Source: Bombus terrestris (Eukaryota > Arthropoda > Insecta > Hymenoptera > Apidae). From it: a stretch of DNA of 64,000 nucleotides. Below are positions 47,062-59,255 of the stretch, piece after piece (within the stretch, counting starts at the first letter, position 1; the number at the start of each line of letters is the position of its first letter). The DNA lies in the NCBI RefSeq assembly GCF_910591885.1, contig NC_063275.1:2592501-2656500 (forward strand), read 5' to 3'. Both the position numbers and the translations under genes were made by a program. The notes below the pieces were generated by a model. That model had not been told where the DNA came from, ran no database searches, and saw only the letters and a program-made list of their open reading frames with translations.

Positions 47062-50000
47062 TACCAGAGGAAAAAGCGGCAAATAGAGGATTTTTGCAAC
47101 GTACAAACAACGTGTTTACGGTGTTTGTCTTACTTCGTTATGGCGTTTGGTCGCCTGCTATTCGAATAATTATCGGCAAGCTTCTCACTTTGCCAAGAAA
47201 TTATATCGCGTCTGGTGGTTGTTTTCTTGGGAAAGGCAAAAATTGACTCGCTTCGCCTAATAGAAATTCGTCGGCAGATCGATCTCTCCCTGGCTTAACC
47301 GAATACAATGAGACAATTACGGGCAGAAGATAAAGGAAAAGATAGGAAACGGATTAGACGACAGCCCACCGGTAGGTCGGCAGGTTCCAATCAGCGTTTA
47401 CTCGCAAACGAATATCCAAGGTATTTATCATGGACAGCATTTTGTCGTCCTTCCATTTCATTTTCTCATCCAACGGTGTAGAAGGAGAAAGGCCGAGCAG
47501 TGCGTCAAAATACGTCAAATCGAATCTCTCGCTCTTCCTCGCGGTCTTTCCAAGATTTCACGATATTTTTATCTGCGACAGACTTTACGTCGAATTCGTT
47601 GCCGAGAGCTTTACATTCTGCATAGCAAATATATTTCTATTATTTATTTCTAATATACGTAAATCGTATCATAGTATCGCAATGTATACGGTTCGAACGT
47701 TGTTCGGTTCGCGTGAAACGAAGTAAAAGGCGAAGCGAAGGGACACGTAAAGAAAAATTGTGTGCATTCGACGCCAATGGGCAACGAATTTTGTCGATGC
47801 GTCCCATCGGCAGTCACAGAAATTTGACGCGATGCGTGGCGAGACGAGGCAAGACGAAACGAGCAGGAAGAATGGAATCTCAGCAGGACATTAATATCCA
47901 AGACTCGTGTTCTCTCGATAAAACGGCCGATTCCTCGCGCGCTTCTGCCGAATCTCACGGTATAGATTAGTCGTTGATAAGATCGACAGAGCAGGTAAAA
48001 GAAGCGAGTTCTTTAAAAGGAAATATTCTCGTCACTGCGTGTCACCGCCGCAAAGAACCGCGCGATCCCTACGCGAATCTATACGTTTCGCTTGATTTCT
48101 CCTTTAATTCTCTCTCAAACCAATGTTCGCCCGATCGAAGAACCACGCGTGATCGATCTTATCGGATCAGACGCTACGACGAAGCGACAAGTATCGTATC
48201 GGCAATGGCGACAATGGCAAAGATCGAGGAACGCTGTGTTACAAAAAGCTTGCTCTCGGTTAATTTATCAATGTACACGGCTCGATAAAATTATCGTCAG
48301 ACTGCGTGTTCTGTGCGCGCTACTCGGAATATCCCTTTCGCGAAATTCTCGCAAGGACGAATCTTTGCCGCATGGAAAGTACGCGCGCCGATACCTCGTC
48401 TTTGTGTCATTGAGATGTCGTTCAACCGGCGTTTTTGCAAAGCCGATACACATTTCACCGCGTCGTTGATTCTGGAAACAGCAAGGCGATATTTTATAGC
48501 GCCACTATTTTCCAATCCACTTCGTGCCACGCCGCATCCAGCAGAGATGCAAAAACTTGTCCGAATTCCAGCGCAATCTAAACGCGCGCCTCGGAACCTC
48601 AACATTCCGGTTAACGTTCAACTTTGGCTTTTCGGCTGGCGAAACACTGGCGAGAAGTCCGCCGCAGTAAAATCGACTGTCGTCGAACGTCAAATCGTCG
48701 CGTCGCCAAACCATCTACGACGCGATGCGTGTCGAACCACCGTCGCAGATTTAGCCGCGGATCGGTCGTTCTTTAGGCGCGAAACAATCGTGAAATGTCA
48801 GAATTTCATAGCCATAACCTTTTCTTTCAAGAATACGCGAGCCGGTTTCACGAACGCTGTCATCGTATACCTACGTACGTCACTGAATCTCGTACGGATG
48901 CATGTGCGTCAAGTCGCATGCCAACCACATTGCGCAACTATCGCGCCGCCAGGTCGCCAGAATCCTTCGCCGAGGATTTTAGCAACGCCGGGTTTCATTG
49001 CTCGTCGTAGCTTTCCAATCTGCCGTGTTTACGCGCCAGTCGAGAAAAGAGCGCATCGAAATAGGAAAGGTCAGAATTTCGGAAGGATCAAATTCCTACG
49101 CTCGACCAAACGCGCACCATGCTGCACAATGGCGGTGGTTGATTTGTGACCACTAATTTTCTGTTCGGACACCGGCGCAACCTCGGCCCACCCCGCCTCG
49201 ACGCCATTAGACGGTCATTCGGAAAACTAGCGACCCGTATCCTGTGATATATCGCGTTTGCCCACCTATCCATAGATGCTGCCTATTCTTCGCGCTTAAC
49301 ACGCTTCTTCCTCGGAATAACCAGCTTTTCAGCTTCACCAGCGTTTACCGAAAATCTGTCCGCCCGATCCGCCTCCCTTCGTTCGCTCTGCCCACTTGCA
49401 TCGTCTTCTATCTCCACTGCAACCATCCTGTCCACTAGATCTATTCCGTGCGACGTATTTTTAACGTAAACGGCGTTTACGAGACGCGAACGAACGATTA
49501 ATTTGTACGGCGAGAGGTTGGTAACCGTTGGACGGTAAAAATGCTTCAGTCAAGCGAGTCACTTTTAACGAAAGGTTTCAGCGTCGATTTTTAGCGGCGT
49601 ACGTTCAACGTATGTCATTAAATAATTATCGTAGCGTCACCACTATTACCGTATTATCGTCATTGTCGTATCATCGCTATTGCGAGACGAGAAAGGAAAG
49701 AGCGAAGGTGCCCTCGCCCGCACGCTTTGCGTATTCTATCGCGAATAATTATTTCCTCGTCGACGCTCACGCGCTAATTCTATCGTTTAAGAACTTGCGA
49801 ATGATTGGAATAATGCGAAGCGAAGATGGCGAACGCGAAACGAAAGCGAAATTTGATATATCAATGCGCCATCGGTAATCGGCATCTTGACAAACATCGT
49901 TTTATCATCGATTGGTAAAACGTTGCGTGTTTAGGATCGTAATTATTTTACAACTTCCGAAAGAATTCAACACGCTTCGCAAGCAGCGGATCGCACGGAC

Positions 50001-51920
50001 CCATGAGCGGAACGTGCTATGATTATTCATCGATAACGTTATTGCTTGATCTAAAGTCTCTGGATGAACGTAGATTCGTCGCTGATACGTGTTTGCTAGG
50101 TAAAATAAGCAGCGGCCATACAAACGGTTCGCGTGTTTTTACATCGATGGATTTTAACGTACCACTTGCTGGGAGATGACAGGAACTGCGGAATCTCGAA
50201 TGATTCGAAGTTGATGGTAAAACAGCCCCAGAAGGATTTGAGCGCATGGTTCTTTGTCTTCGAGAAATTAATGGAGAAATTACTTTCTTAGTGAAGCAAC
50301 CTCTTGCGTTTCGAATTTTTTGATTGCTATCTCGATCCACAAACTTGTAAAAACATGTAGCGGTAGTGTAATAAGTAAAAATAATCAAAAATTTATGAAA
50401 ATAAACTGTAAAAATGTAATATTAAAAGGAACGCAATATTAATTAATTGATTAAAGGAATTTGTAAAGTAAAGTATAAAAAATACTTATTAGTTTCTCGA
50501 AAATAAGGGACCATGCGCTCAAATACATTTGGGGTTGCTTTATCATCGATCTAAAGCATCGAACGTACATACAACCAATTTATTCGAGATTTCGCAGTTC
50601 TTGTCATCGCTTTGTTAAATCTTTAAGAAAACCGTTACCATTTCACTGTCATGCTTGTAAACCTAAATATTCCTATCTTGATACCCTGAATCGTATTTGC
50701 TATCTAGCTAACAGTTTTTCCGGCCGCGTACATTTCTTCTCCGTGAGTGATGCGTCGTTCAAGCGTGCGATTTATGAGGCGTTATCTCGATCCTAGCTTT
50801 ACTGCTCAACCATATCTTTTCATCCGTGTTGCGCAAAATTTTCATTCAAAATTTCTTTTTCTTTTCTCTTCTTTCTACCCCTCTACGTCCGATAACTACA
50901 TTCCATAAATAAATAAATAAATAAAAGAGTAAAAGACTGTTTAAGTGGAAATAAATCTTTCGTAAAGGTAGAGTATTAGCGGTTCTTATTATGTGGTTTC
51001 TAATATGTATATAAATATATGCGTGCTACGTCGCGATCGGTAATCGCGTTATCCCGATATCTCGATCTTCCGAAGCTTCCTTTTGTCCTGGAATTTTGGC
51101 AGGTGGCCCACCTGTCGACCGATTCATGCATTTCTACCGGACCTGCGATGCTCATGTTTCTAGGAAGAGAATACCATTTCCTTCGAACCTAGGGTCGAGG
51201 TTGGCCCAAAGGGATCAGCCGATTATCGTTTTCCTATCGGTAAACTGGTAGTCCTTTAACGACGATCGGTCAATCTTTGACACTTGTCCCTTGCTTGGGT
51301 TACGTAAGTTAACGCAGTGGCTTAAGAGGTCGTATGGAAACGTTGGTCACATCGACCAGAGAGTATACAACGTGCAATAAAGGGCTGTTCAACCGACTTT
51401 TCCACCGATGTTTCAAAGGTGCCACTGTCGCGTACAATGTTCTTCGTGGAACATAACGACGGCTAGACGATTGAATAGAATTGTATAGAACTTGTTCAAA
51501 CGTTAGACGGAGAGGCAACGTAAACAACGCGTGATTCGGACAAGTGGTGTCCTAAGAAAGATAAGGATTTTGTGTATGTGTGTGTGTGTGTGTGTGTATG
51601 TGCGTTTAAGAGAGAGGGATGAGAAAGAAATGGTGGAGAGGCAAAGAAAGAGAAGGAAAATAAGGAAGAGTGAGAGGAGTGGTATGGAGAGCGCTCACAT
51701 CACATTCTAGGCTATTCCGCATTCTGTTCCCCCACTTTCCATCGTCCACAAGCCACCGGCTCACCTCTACGCCTCCGTGACTGCTGGAAAAGTTGTATAA
51801 CGAACACGTACGCGTGTACCTGACACGTACATTCGCCTCATCGCAGTGTTTCGCGTCTAGATGTATACGTACGTCGCGGACCTCTATACGAACACGGCTA
51901 CCTATGACATGGGGACTCAC
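47062..51920. other. Non-coding stretch
   Basis: About 4.9 kb. The longest ORF (48313-49149, 278 codons, plus strand) has no recognisable domain, is unusually rich in Arg and Ala, and has no promoter or splice support. It is treated as chance. A (TG)n tract lies at 51575-51602. Confidence 0.4.
51575..51602. repeat. (TG)n microsatellite
   Basis: About eleven TG units with a TATG interruption. Confidence 0.85.
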
Positions 51921-52166
51921 CTGCGTGAACACGTTCGCCCGTGTGGCTGTGCGCTGCACCGCTGCAAATTCACCAGCAGCACGGCCACTGGACAAACGAC
52001 GAAGAACACGCGCACGCTCGGGGAAACACGCGTTCAAAGTTCCTTCTTGCTTGGCGCTGTTGCCAATTCCTTTTCCGATTTTCCTCGCCGATCCGTCGCA
52101 CCAGGGTACATCTTCTCTTGCCTTCCCCTTTTCTTGCATTCTCACAAGACGTTGTTTCATTCCTTC
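51921..52166 (-). other. Candidate upstream (initiation) exon of the KLF gene
   Basis: A minus-strand open frame from an ATG near 52160 (MKQRLVRMQEKGK) runs to a strong phase-0 donor, TTCACGCAG|GTGAGT, with the last exon base at 51921. Phase 0 is exactly what the KLF exon at 32747 needs, and no ATG begins that exon. The reading is basic and low in hydrophobic residues, and there is no recognised domain. The join would need a 19 kb intron. It rests on phase and donor quality only; it might equally be chance or an untranslated exon. Confidence 0.25.
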
Positions 52167-52180
52167 CACCACGTACGAGC

Positions 52181-52422
52181 CGTTTAATGCAAAAGTGGTG
52201 TAAGTCGAAAAAGTTGATTACTCGTTAACGAAGGATAAACTAAAAATTCCGTAAGAGGTCGAGTGGCCGATTCTCGCTTATCACGCTATTATCAGCGACC
52301 AACTAATGAAGATATATCTACACGGTTGCCGCGGAAAACGGAAGAACGAAGCTTATGCTTTCGAGATGCACGGCTCGAGTAAATAGGCAAAAAGTTGACT
52401 TACACCACTTTTGCATTAAACG
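52181..52422. mobile_element. 242-bp foldback element with 26-bp perfect inverted ends
   Basis: The left arm 52181-52206 (CGTTTAATGCAAAAGTGG...) is perfectly repeated in inverse orientation at 52397-52422. Similarity continues inward at lower identity to a shared TTTACTCG/ATTACTCG about 45 bp in. The 190-bp centre has no ORF of note. No target duplication is visible, so the superfamily is unknown. It has the form of a MITE. Confidence 0.65.
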
Positions 52423-52937
52423 ACTTGTATATTTTTCTTTTTTTCTTTCCCGTAACGGGACGATTTACCTCGCGCAGTTTCGCCAACGTCCTTTCAAACG
52501 TCCCATGCCAACGATCACGTTTTCTTTCGTTTTTTCCTCGCATACCACCTTTCGGGTCGACGCGACCACAGGACGCGACGCTATGCGATAACGTAGTATC
52601 GTTTAAAGTCAACTTCACGATCGGCAAACCTCTTGCGGACAAGGAGCTGACGCGAAACCGAGAAAGAGAAAGAACGAGCAAAAAAGGCGGGGGAAATGGC
52701 GGAGACACATATTCGAGTAGAGTGGCTGTTGCTGTAGAGAACCACAGCAGAACGTACGAAGATTCCATTACCTTACCTATTTTCCTACGGTTCTTTCTCA
52801 ATTGCTATAAGAAGCGTGCAAAGTCGTGTCTACATGTATGTTAAAAGGAGCCTCCCTCCTCTTAAAACGATCATGTTCAACCTTTCCTCTCGAACGCGCC
52901 TCCGCCTTCTAAAAATGTATCGCGCGGAAAACCATCA
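52423..52937. other. Non-coding spacer
   Basis: Between the foldback element and the minisatellite. A 149-codon plus-strand ORF (52395-52844) begins inside the foldback arm and has no domain; it is considered chance. Confidence 0.4.
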
Positions 52938-53425
52938 GTTGAACGTATGAATACTTGAACGTACGTACGTATACTTGGACGTCCGTATATATGCTTGAAT
53001 ATACGTACATATATTTGGACGTCTGTATATATGCTTGAACGTACGTACGTGTACTTGAACGCACGTACGTATACTTGGACGTCCGTATATATGCTTGAAT
53101 ATACGTACATATATTTGGACGTTTGTATGTATGCTTGAACGTACGTACGTGTACTTGAATGCACGTGCGTATACTTGGACGCCCGTATATATGCTTGAAC
53201 GTACGTGCGTATACTTGGACGTCAGTATATGTGCTTGCACGTATGTATGTATACTTGAATGTCCGTATATATGCTTGAATGTACGTACACATATTTGGAC
53301 GTCCGTATATATGCTTGAACTTACCTACATACATTTGGACGTCCGTATATATGCTTGAACGTACGCACATATATTTGGACGTCCGTATATATGCTTGAAC
53401 GTATATACATATACCTGGGCGTATC
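52938..53425. repeat. 20-bp minisatellite, about 24 units
   Basis: Head-to-tail 20-bp units alternating CTTGAACGTACGTACGTATA-like and CTTGGACGTCCGTATATATG-like versions, giving a 40-bp dimer. Because 20 is not a multiple of three, three units make a 60-bp coding period. Long stop-free frames on both strands (up to 153 codons, with repeating YVRSSIYTDVQ) arise from this and are not genes. Confidence 0.92.
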
Positions 53426-54849
53426 TTATTGCAGTATTATCAGAGAATGCGAACGTATTTTGAGTCACAGAACGAAGGAATAACAGAAACGTGTTTACTG
53501 AGTATTTCGTCTTGCAAGGAGCAGCGAACAGCAATGCGCTGGCTTGATCGCATGTTATCGCATGAAGACATCTTTGGATGGTAATGAGAGTGACAGCGCG
53601 CGGATCTGTACGCACGCGACTGTACGAGCGCTATGTTCAAATCGATTCGACGAGTTTCGTAGAACGAGACAACACGACTCAACTTGTAATCGAAAACGAA
53701 TAATTGACGGCGATTTATGAGCGCGGTGAGTCATAGGGAAGAAGGTAGATGTCGTAGGAAGATAGAATATGATATCTCTAATACTAATAATGATAATAAG
53801 ATACTCTGTAATACTAATATCTCGTACAATGAGCGTGACAAATTCGACAGTATCCGCGTCGAGATCGTAAATTTGGCAACCACGCAATTTTGACAATGTA
53901 CCGGACGTTTTCATAGAACGATACAAGTTTCTATGATCCGTCGAATGCCATCTGCGCGGGACAGGAATCGCGGCTTTCTCTTCGACGGATATTTCGAATT
54001 CCAATAAAACAAAATGGGTCATACGCGATTCAGTAAAATAACGTAAAGCAAAAGATATTGTGCGTCTGTTATCTCCGTATGAAACGAAAGAAACTTTTGG
54101 CACAATCTAATACGATAAGCGACACGTATACGTGTTCCCGTAAATCACGACCTTGAAACCGAGCATCTATGTAATGTAAATGTATCGGGTTGTAACGTAA
54201 ATAAGTTCGGCAAGATAAAAGAAATATACAGTTCAACCGAACTTACGTAACAACCGAATACAATTTGCGCTGCATTTGGTTCGTGCGACTGCATCAACCG
54301 CTACCTGTCTCTTTGCTTCTTCGCGTCTAAACGTCAGGATAACCAGTTCGCTCTCGATGCTGTGACGAACAGCGTCGATGGCCGGTGGAACCGAACGCGT
54401 GTTCTCCAGGAAGCACGCGGGAACGTTGGGATACACGCGAGAGCCAAGGCCGTACGCGCAATTTCGTAGTCGCCGTTTTCTTCCCTCCGAGAACGATTCT
54501 ACGGAGAACAAAGCAAAAGCATTGCTTCGAATCGAAGAAACGGATTTAAAAAATAAGCCGGCGATTCGACTCGTCTAAGGCAAACCGCAAAACCGTAAAA
54601 GGAAACCGGCGGTAAATCGTGGCAACTATCGTTACAGTTATAAGCGCTGTCGGCGCAACAGTGATCAACCTTGACCAACCGCGGCAAGCGTGCAGAGCGT
54701 GCGTTCCAAAAATATTCGGTCCAGAAAAGGTACGATAGATCGGACGTCGGCGACAGTGGTGGCCTAAACGTAGCCAAGCGGCGAGCAACATCCACGTTCT
54801 TCTCGCTGGCTGTGAAACTGGCGTGGCGCGGCGGTTGGTTCTGCCGGAG

Positions 54850-54892
54850 GTGGCGCGGCGTGCGCCACGCGCCATGCGCCACGCGCCACGCG
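54850..54892. repeat. GCCACGC short tandem motif
   Basis: Four to five copies of GCGCCACGC/GCGCCATGC in a row, GC-rich. Confidence 0.75.
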
Positions 54893-55868
54893 CGAATAGC
54901 GACAGTGAAAACAGCCGCTCGCAGTCAGACGACATTCTCGATTTCAATGCCACGCCACGTTCGTCGCGTCGTCCTGCGCCGCTCAGACGCCTCCCTGTTC
55001 CGTTTATCCTGATTTTCCTCCCTCTCGCTCGTATTTCCTCGACTACGAGAAATCTGCATCCTCCCCGGGGATAGAACTATAACCTCTAAACACGACGATA
55101 ATCCGCTGTAACGCATCGTCTGGCAAATTTGTATAAACCGTTGCGCCAAAGAAATCACGAGCGGCCGCGCCTGCTCCACCAGCTGCTCGTGCAATTTGTT
55201 GCACACCCGATATATGTCTCTTCTTCGACGCGGATCGCGTGTCCTTCGAGAATTTTGCCAACCGATTAATCGTAATGGTGAACGCTTAGGGTTTAGTTTG
55301 CTTGGAATGTTCACCTTGAAATCGTATGTTTCGATCGTCGTTTGAAGGGCAGCGTCGATTAGTTTCGAAGTTTCGCACCATCAAATTCGAGGAGACGTTA
55401 CGCACGTTGCGTAAGAAGATGCTCGGTTCGTTCGAAAGCCGATGCCGTTCGATTTTCGAGACGACTGGTGATAACGACAGGAAAGGATAATCCGTGTAAA
55501 TACGAAAAGCAAGTAATTGCAAACAATCTAATCTCAATGTGACATTGGCCGCAGTGCCGATCTAACCTGCAACGATGTGTACCTTTTATAAGAATGTGTT
55601 TACCGGTGATAAGACGCTCGACGAGCAACGAGGGAAACAGAAAACCAACGCAGCCCAGTCAACCGCGTATTTCATAATTCACGCTTCTATATTCGCGGAC
55701 GCTCCACTCTCCGTAAACGAACGCCGATCATTTCCTACCTTCTTCGTTCCGACCTACTCTCATTGCCTGACAACGATTCGCAACACCCAAATACCATACG
55801 TCGTTCTTCGATTTCACTCTGTTTCCCCATTGCTGTATCATTCTTTGATCGATTGTCGTTTTCTCCTC

Positions 55869-55893
55869 TTATTATTATTATTATTATTATTTA
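55869..55893. repeat. (TTA)n microsatellite
   Basis: About eight TTA units. The run of leucines in the plus-strand frame is due to the repeat. Confidence 0.85.
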
Positions 55894-57901
55894 TGTAATC
55901 GCGATCTCACCAGCTTAGAAATAGATTTGCTCTACGATTCTTTTCGTTCGTTCCGCCATATTTGTCATAGCTAGCTTGCTACCGCTCTACCAGTCAACTA
56001 ATTGCTTATTTACGTGAGCTATTCTACTCTGTTTCTACCTTATTACTATCCAACCCGTCGTTTCATTGTATTTCGTATTTAACTTTGACGCTGTATGAGC
56101 GACGCGTCATTTTTTCACACGCAAATTTGTACGGCTCTACTCGTACTTGGTTGCGGATCGTCGCGGTATGCGTTCGTCGGCTTTTGCCTGCGCGCAGAAT
56201 CGCGAAATATCGCAGCTTGTGCGAAAACCGTGAGAAAAGGGATACAAACCGGTATTCGCGGAGGAAGATAACGGCTACGTTAAACGCCGTATCGGTGTCG
56301 AAGCGGTTCGCAAACGTCATCGGAAGTCAAACACGGATCAAGCCAAAAAAAAAAGGAGAGAAAAAATGAAAAAGGCCGAGCAAATATCGCGTCCGTTTGC
56401 TTTTCAGGTGTCGTTCTCACATTTGCGTCTGCGTCGTTCTAATCGATGCACGCGATCATTTCACCGCAAATAGATATCCACGTTCCGTTCCTCTATCTAA
56501 AGATACGGCTTGTATGTTCGTTTAAGAATCCGTCAAAAACTTCTTATCGAAAATAAATTGCCCCACATCGACGATTTCTCTGAATATTACGTAACCAGCC
56601 ATTAAATTTCCACCTAATAGCTAACGCGTGTTCACTAACGTACAAGACGACGGATTACAGCGCCTTTGCGAAAAACGTAAATCGCGGAAGACGGGTCGTG
56701 ACCTTTGCCAACGCTCGGCTAATAATTTTATCGATTTGTTATACCTTGCGTAATAAGAACGGTCTTCGATCGACTGTTGCAACTATCTTTCCTAACTATC
56801 GAACGTTCTTCGGATAGTGTCACGGTTATAACGTACATAGATCTGGCCGAGCTAAGCTTGATATTCCAGATTCTTTTAAAAAAGCCAGCTCCTTTGATAA
56901 GGATCCTTGCCGAATTACCGGCCGAGCATCGCGTCGCATCCAATACGTCGTTCTAATGCTATCGCTTTATAAGAGACTGGGAACGGAATGGAATGGAATA
57001 GAATGGAACACTATCGCGAAAGTCTCGGTGCTCTCTCCGAACGGCGGCGTTACAAACCGAACGGAGACCGCGGTTTATGCTTGCACGTCGTGCTCCGCAG
57101 ATACTAATCTTGTTTCTTGACCTATATCCGCCTTTGCGGCGTTGCGCAATACGTTGGAAAGGTGTCTTCGAAAATGCAACGTCTTTGAACGAAAGGCGAC
57201 GAACTTTTTACTCGTCGCCACGTTCCATGTTCCTTGTATCCATCTTCTTCCTTGCATGGTTGGAAAGGTGTGATTCGTTAGCAAAAAGAAGCGGGCGATC
57301 GCGTTCGAAAATTCGGTCGAATGTTGGCTGAAAGTAGTAGCGTGGTACCTACTGGTTCGAAAGTACTCTAGCGAACGTGCGTTACATCGACTTTTGTCCC
57401 CTGACTGTGCAAAGAGAGGATTTACATGCGTTTCACGGTTCCCGGCATTGCTGACACGATTGCCACGCAGCCGAGAGACACGTAGAATGCGTGTCGGTAC
57501 GCATCTTAAAAGTCACTGCTGTTCACCGGTCTTCCTGCAGGCCGCACAGTACGCGCCGAAGGCTAAAGACCTCCTTCGGAACTTTTCTACTAGCGAGAAA
57601 CGCCCCTGGAGCACGCGACTCTTCTATTACGTATCCATCTATGTATCGTCCACTAAACGATTTTCGTCGGTTCGTTCGAACGGCCGCTACTATTTTCGAA
57701 TCGGCCGACTCGCGACACGCTGCGCTCCCCCTTTCGGAACTTCTTAATAACGTATATCACGTATATCACGAATCGACAGACCTTGCGAGCAGCTAGCTTT
57801 TCTCGCTAAAACCCTGCCTAGAATGTCAATTCCTGTGTTTTATCCTGCCGCTTCCTCGCCATTCCTTCGGATATATCCAGTGCTCGGTTTACGCGATCGC
57901 C

Positions 57902-57925
57902 AATATCAACGATATCGTTGATATT
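57902..57925. repeat. 24-bp perfect palindrome
   Basis: Half-site AATATCAACGAT followed immediately by its exact reverse complement, with no spacer. Function unknown. Confidence 0.85.
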
Positions 57926-59084
57926 CCGCGCCAACACCGAAATCTCCCTGAATACTGTGACAGACGGTTGAAAGAGAAACGATTAAAAGCTTCACGCGTC
58001 GTGGCATACACGAGAGCTATCGTTTCGTATTCAACGCTGCAAGTGACGCACAATTATAGGTTTATATCGATAAACATCGTTAATACTTCATATTTCATAA
58101 CGGATTCACTACCGACTCGACCTAAGCGTTGTTGGTTGGTGTTGGTGTTGGTTGCGATGCACGATGCGTGCAAACGACGACGTAGAGATATACCTACGTT
58201 TCCCTGATCTTCAGTACCGCGTAGGTCAACGTTCAGAAAGGATTCCAGTCAGACTCATCATCCAGCGCTCCTCTTTCCTTGTCCTGCCTCTTTCTCTCAT
58301 TCTCTCTTTCTCCATATATATATATATGTCTGTCTCTTTCTTTCCCTCTGTTTCTCTTGCCAACATGCGACTATACTATGCACGCGATCGGTACCAATAA
58401 GAGCGCACGCTCGCGTCAACGCGATTCAACTTTCTATTCCAATTGGATAGCGAACCGCGATCGAATCCTGTCCTTGAACGAAGACGCGCGAACCTTGAGT
58501 CACGATGGTATCCTTTTTGTTAACGCGATCTCGATTTCAATTCGGCCGATGGGTCGCAAATTCGACTACGCTGCGAACGACGCGACACCACAGCTAGACG
58601 AGGTGGGACGTTTCGCGGTTTTATCGAAGCGACACGCTCGCGAAAACGAAGCAGCGCGAAACGTTCGGACGGCCGGCAACCTTTACGTAATGACCGACTC
58701 GAGAAAGTAGCCCAAAGTCTGCCGGCTATAAATCAGCCGTTCAACAACAGCGCCAATGCGCTTCTTTCTTTCCACCGATCTGATCTTTTAATTTTGACTC
58801 GTGACGATACTATGCAAATAAGCTAAACTTTCCTATTGCCCACCCCTTTTTCTTTTTTTTTTTTTCATTCCCCATCACATCCAACGACGATTTGTTCGAC
58901 GAATTTTGAAAAAATAACTAACACGACATAGTTAAAATTACACCGATGTGTCAACGATGAATCAACCGCATATATATATGTGTATGTGTATATGTGTGTT
59001 TACATATCGTTCTATTATTCGAAATTTGGTTGTACCGGGTAGAAATCTGTTTCCGCGTACGGCGATTAATCGGGTAGCTGGATA

Positions 59085-59255
59085 GGGCATGGCAGTGCAG
59101 GGCAAGACAGGCCAAGCTAGGCCAGAGTGAGATCCTGAGAAGAGAAGAGAAGGGAGAAGATAAGGATAAGGTAAAGTATAGTGAGGTAAAGCAAGGCAGA
59201 GAAGAGCAGAGTAGACAGGAGAAAGAAAGGAGGAAAGGAGGAAAGAAGGGATCTT
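59085..59255. repeat. Purine-rich degenerate pentamer tract
   Basis: Loose 5-bp periodicity with GCAGG, GCAAG, CTAGG, GAGAA and TAAGG units on the plus strand. Similar in kind to the tract at 24840-25062. Non-coding. Confidence 0.55.

Noticed and set aside
48313..49149. 278-codon plus-strand ORF, the longest uninterrupted non-gene frame
   Set aside because: No domain, Arg/Ala-rich composition typical of random frames in this CpG-rich DNA, other frames also partly open, and no promoter or splice signals tied to it.
52909..53370. 153-codon minus-strand ORF with repeating YVRSSIYTDVQ
   Set aside because: Product of the 20-bp minisatellite; open frames occur on both strands for the same reason.
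54925..55314. 129-codon minus-strand ORF with a slightly protein-like centre
   Set aside because: Overlaps another open frame of similar quality, no domain, and no splice or promoter context.
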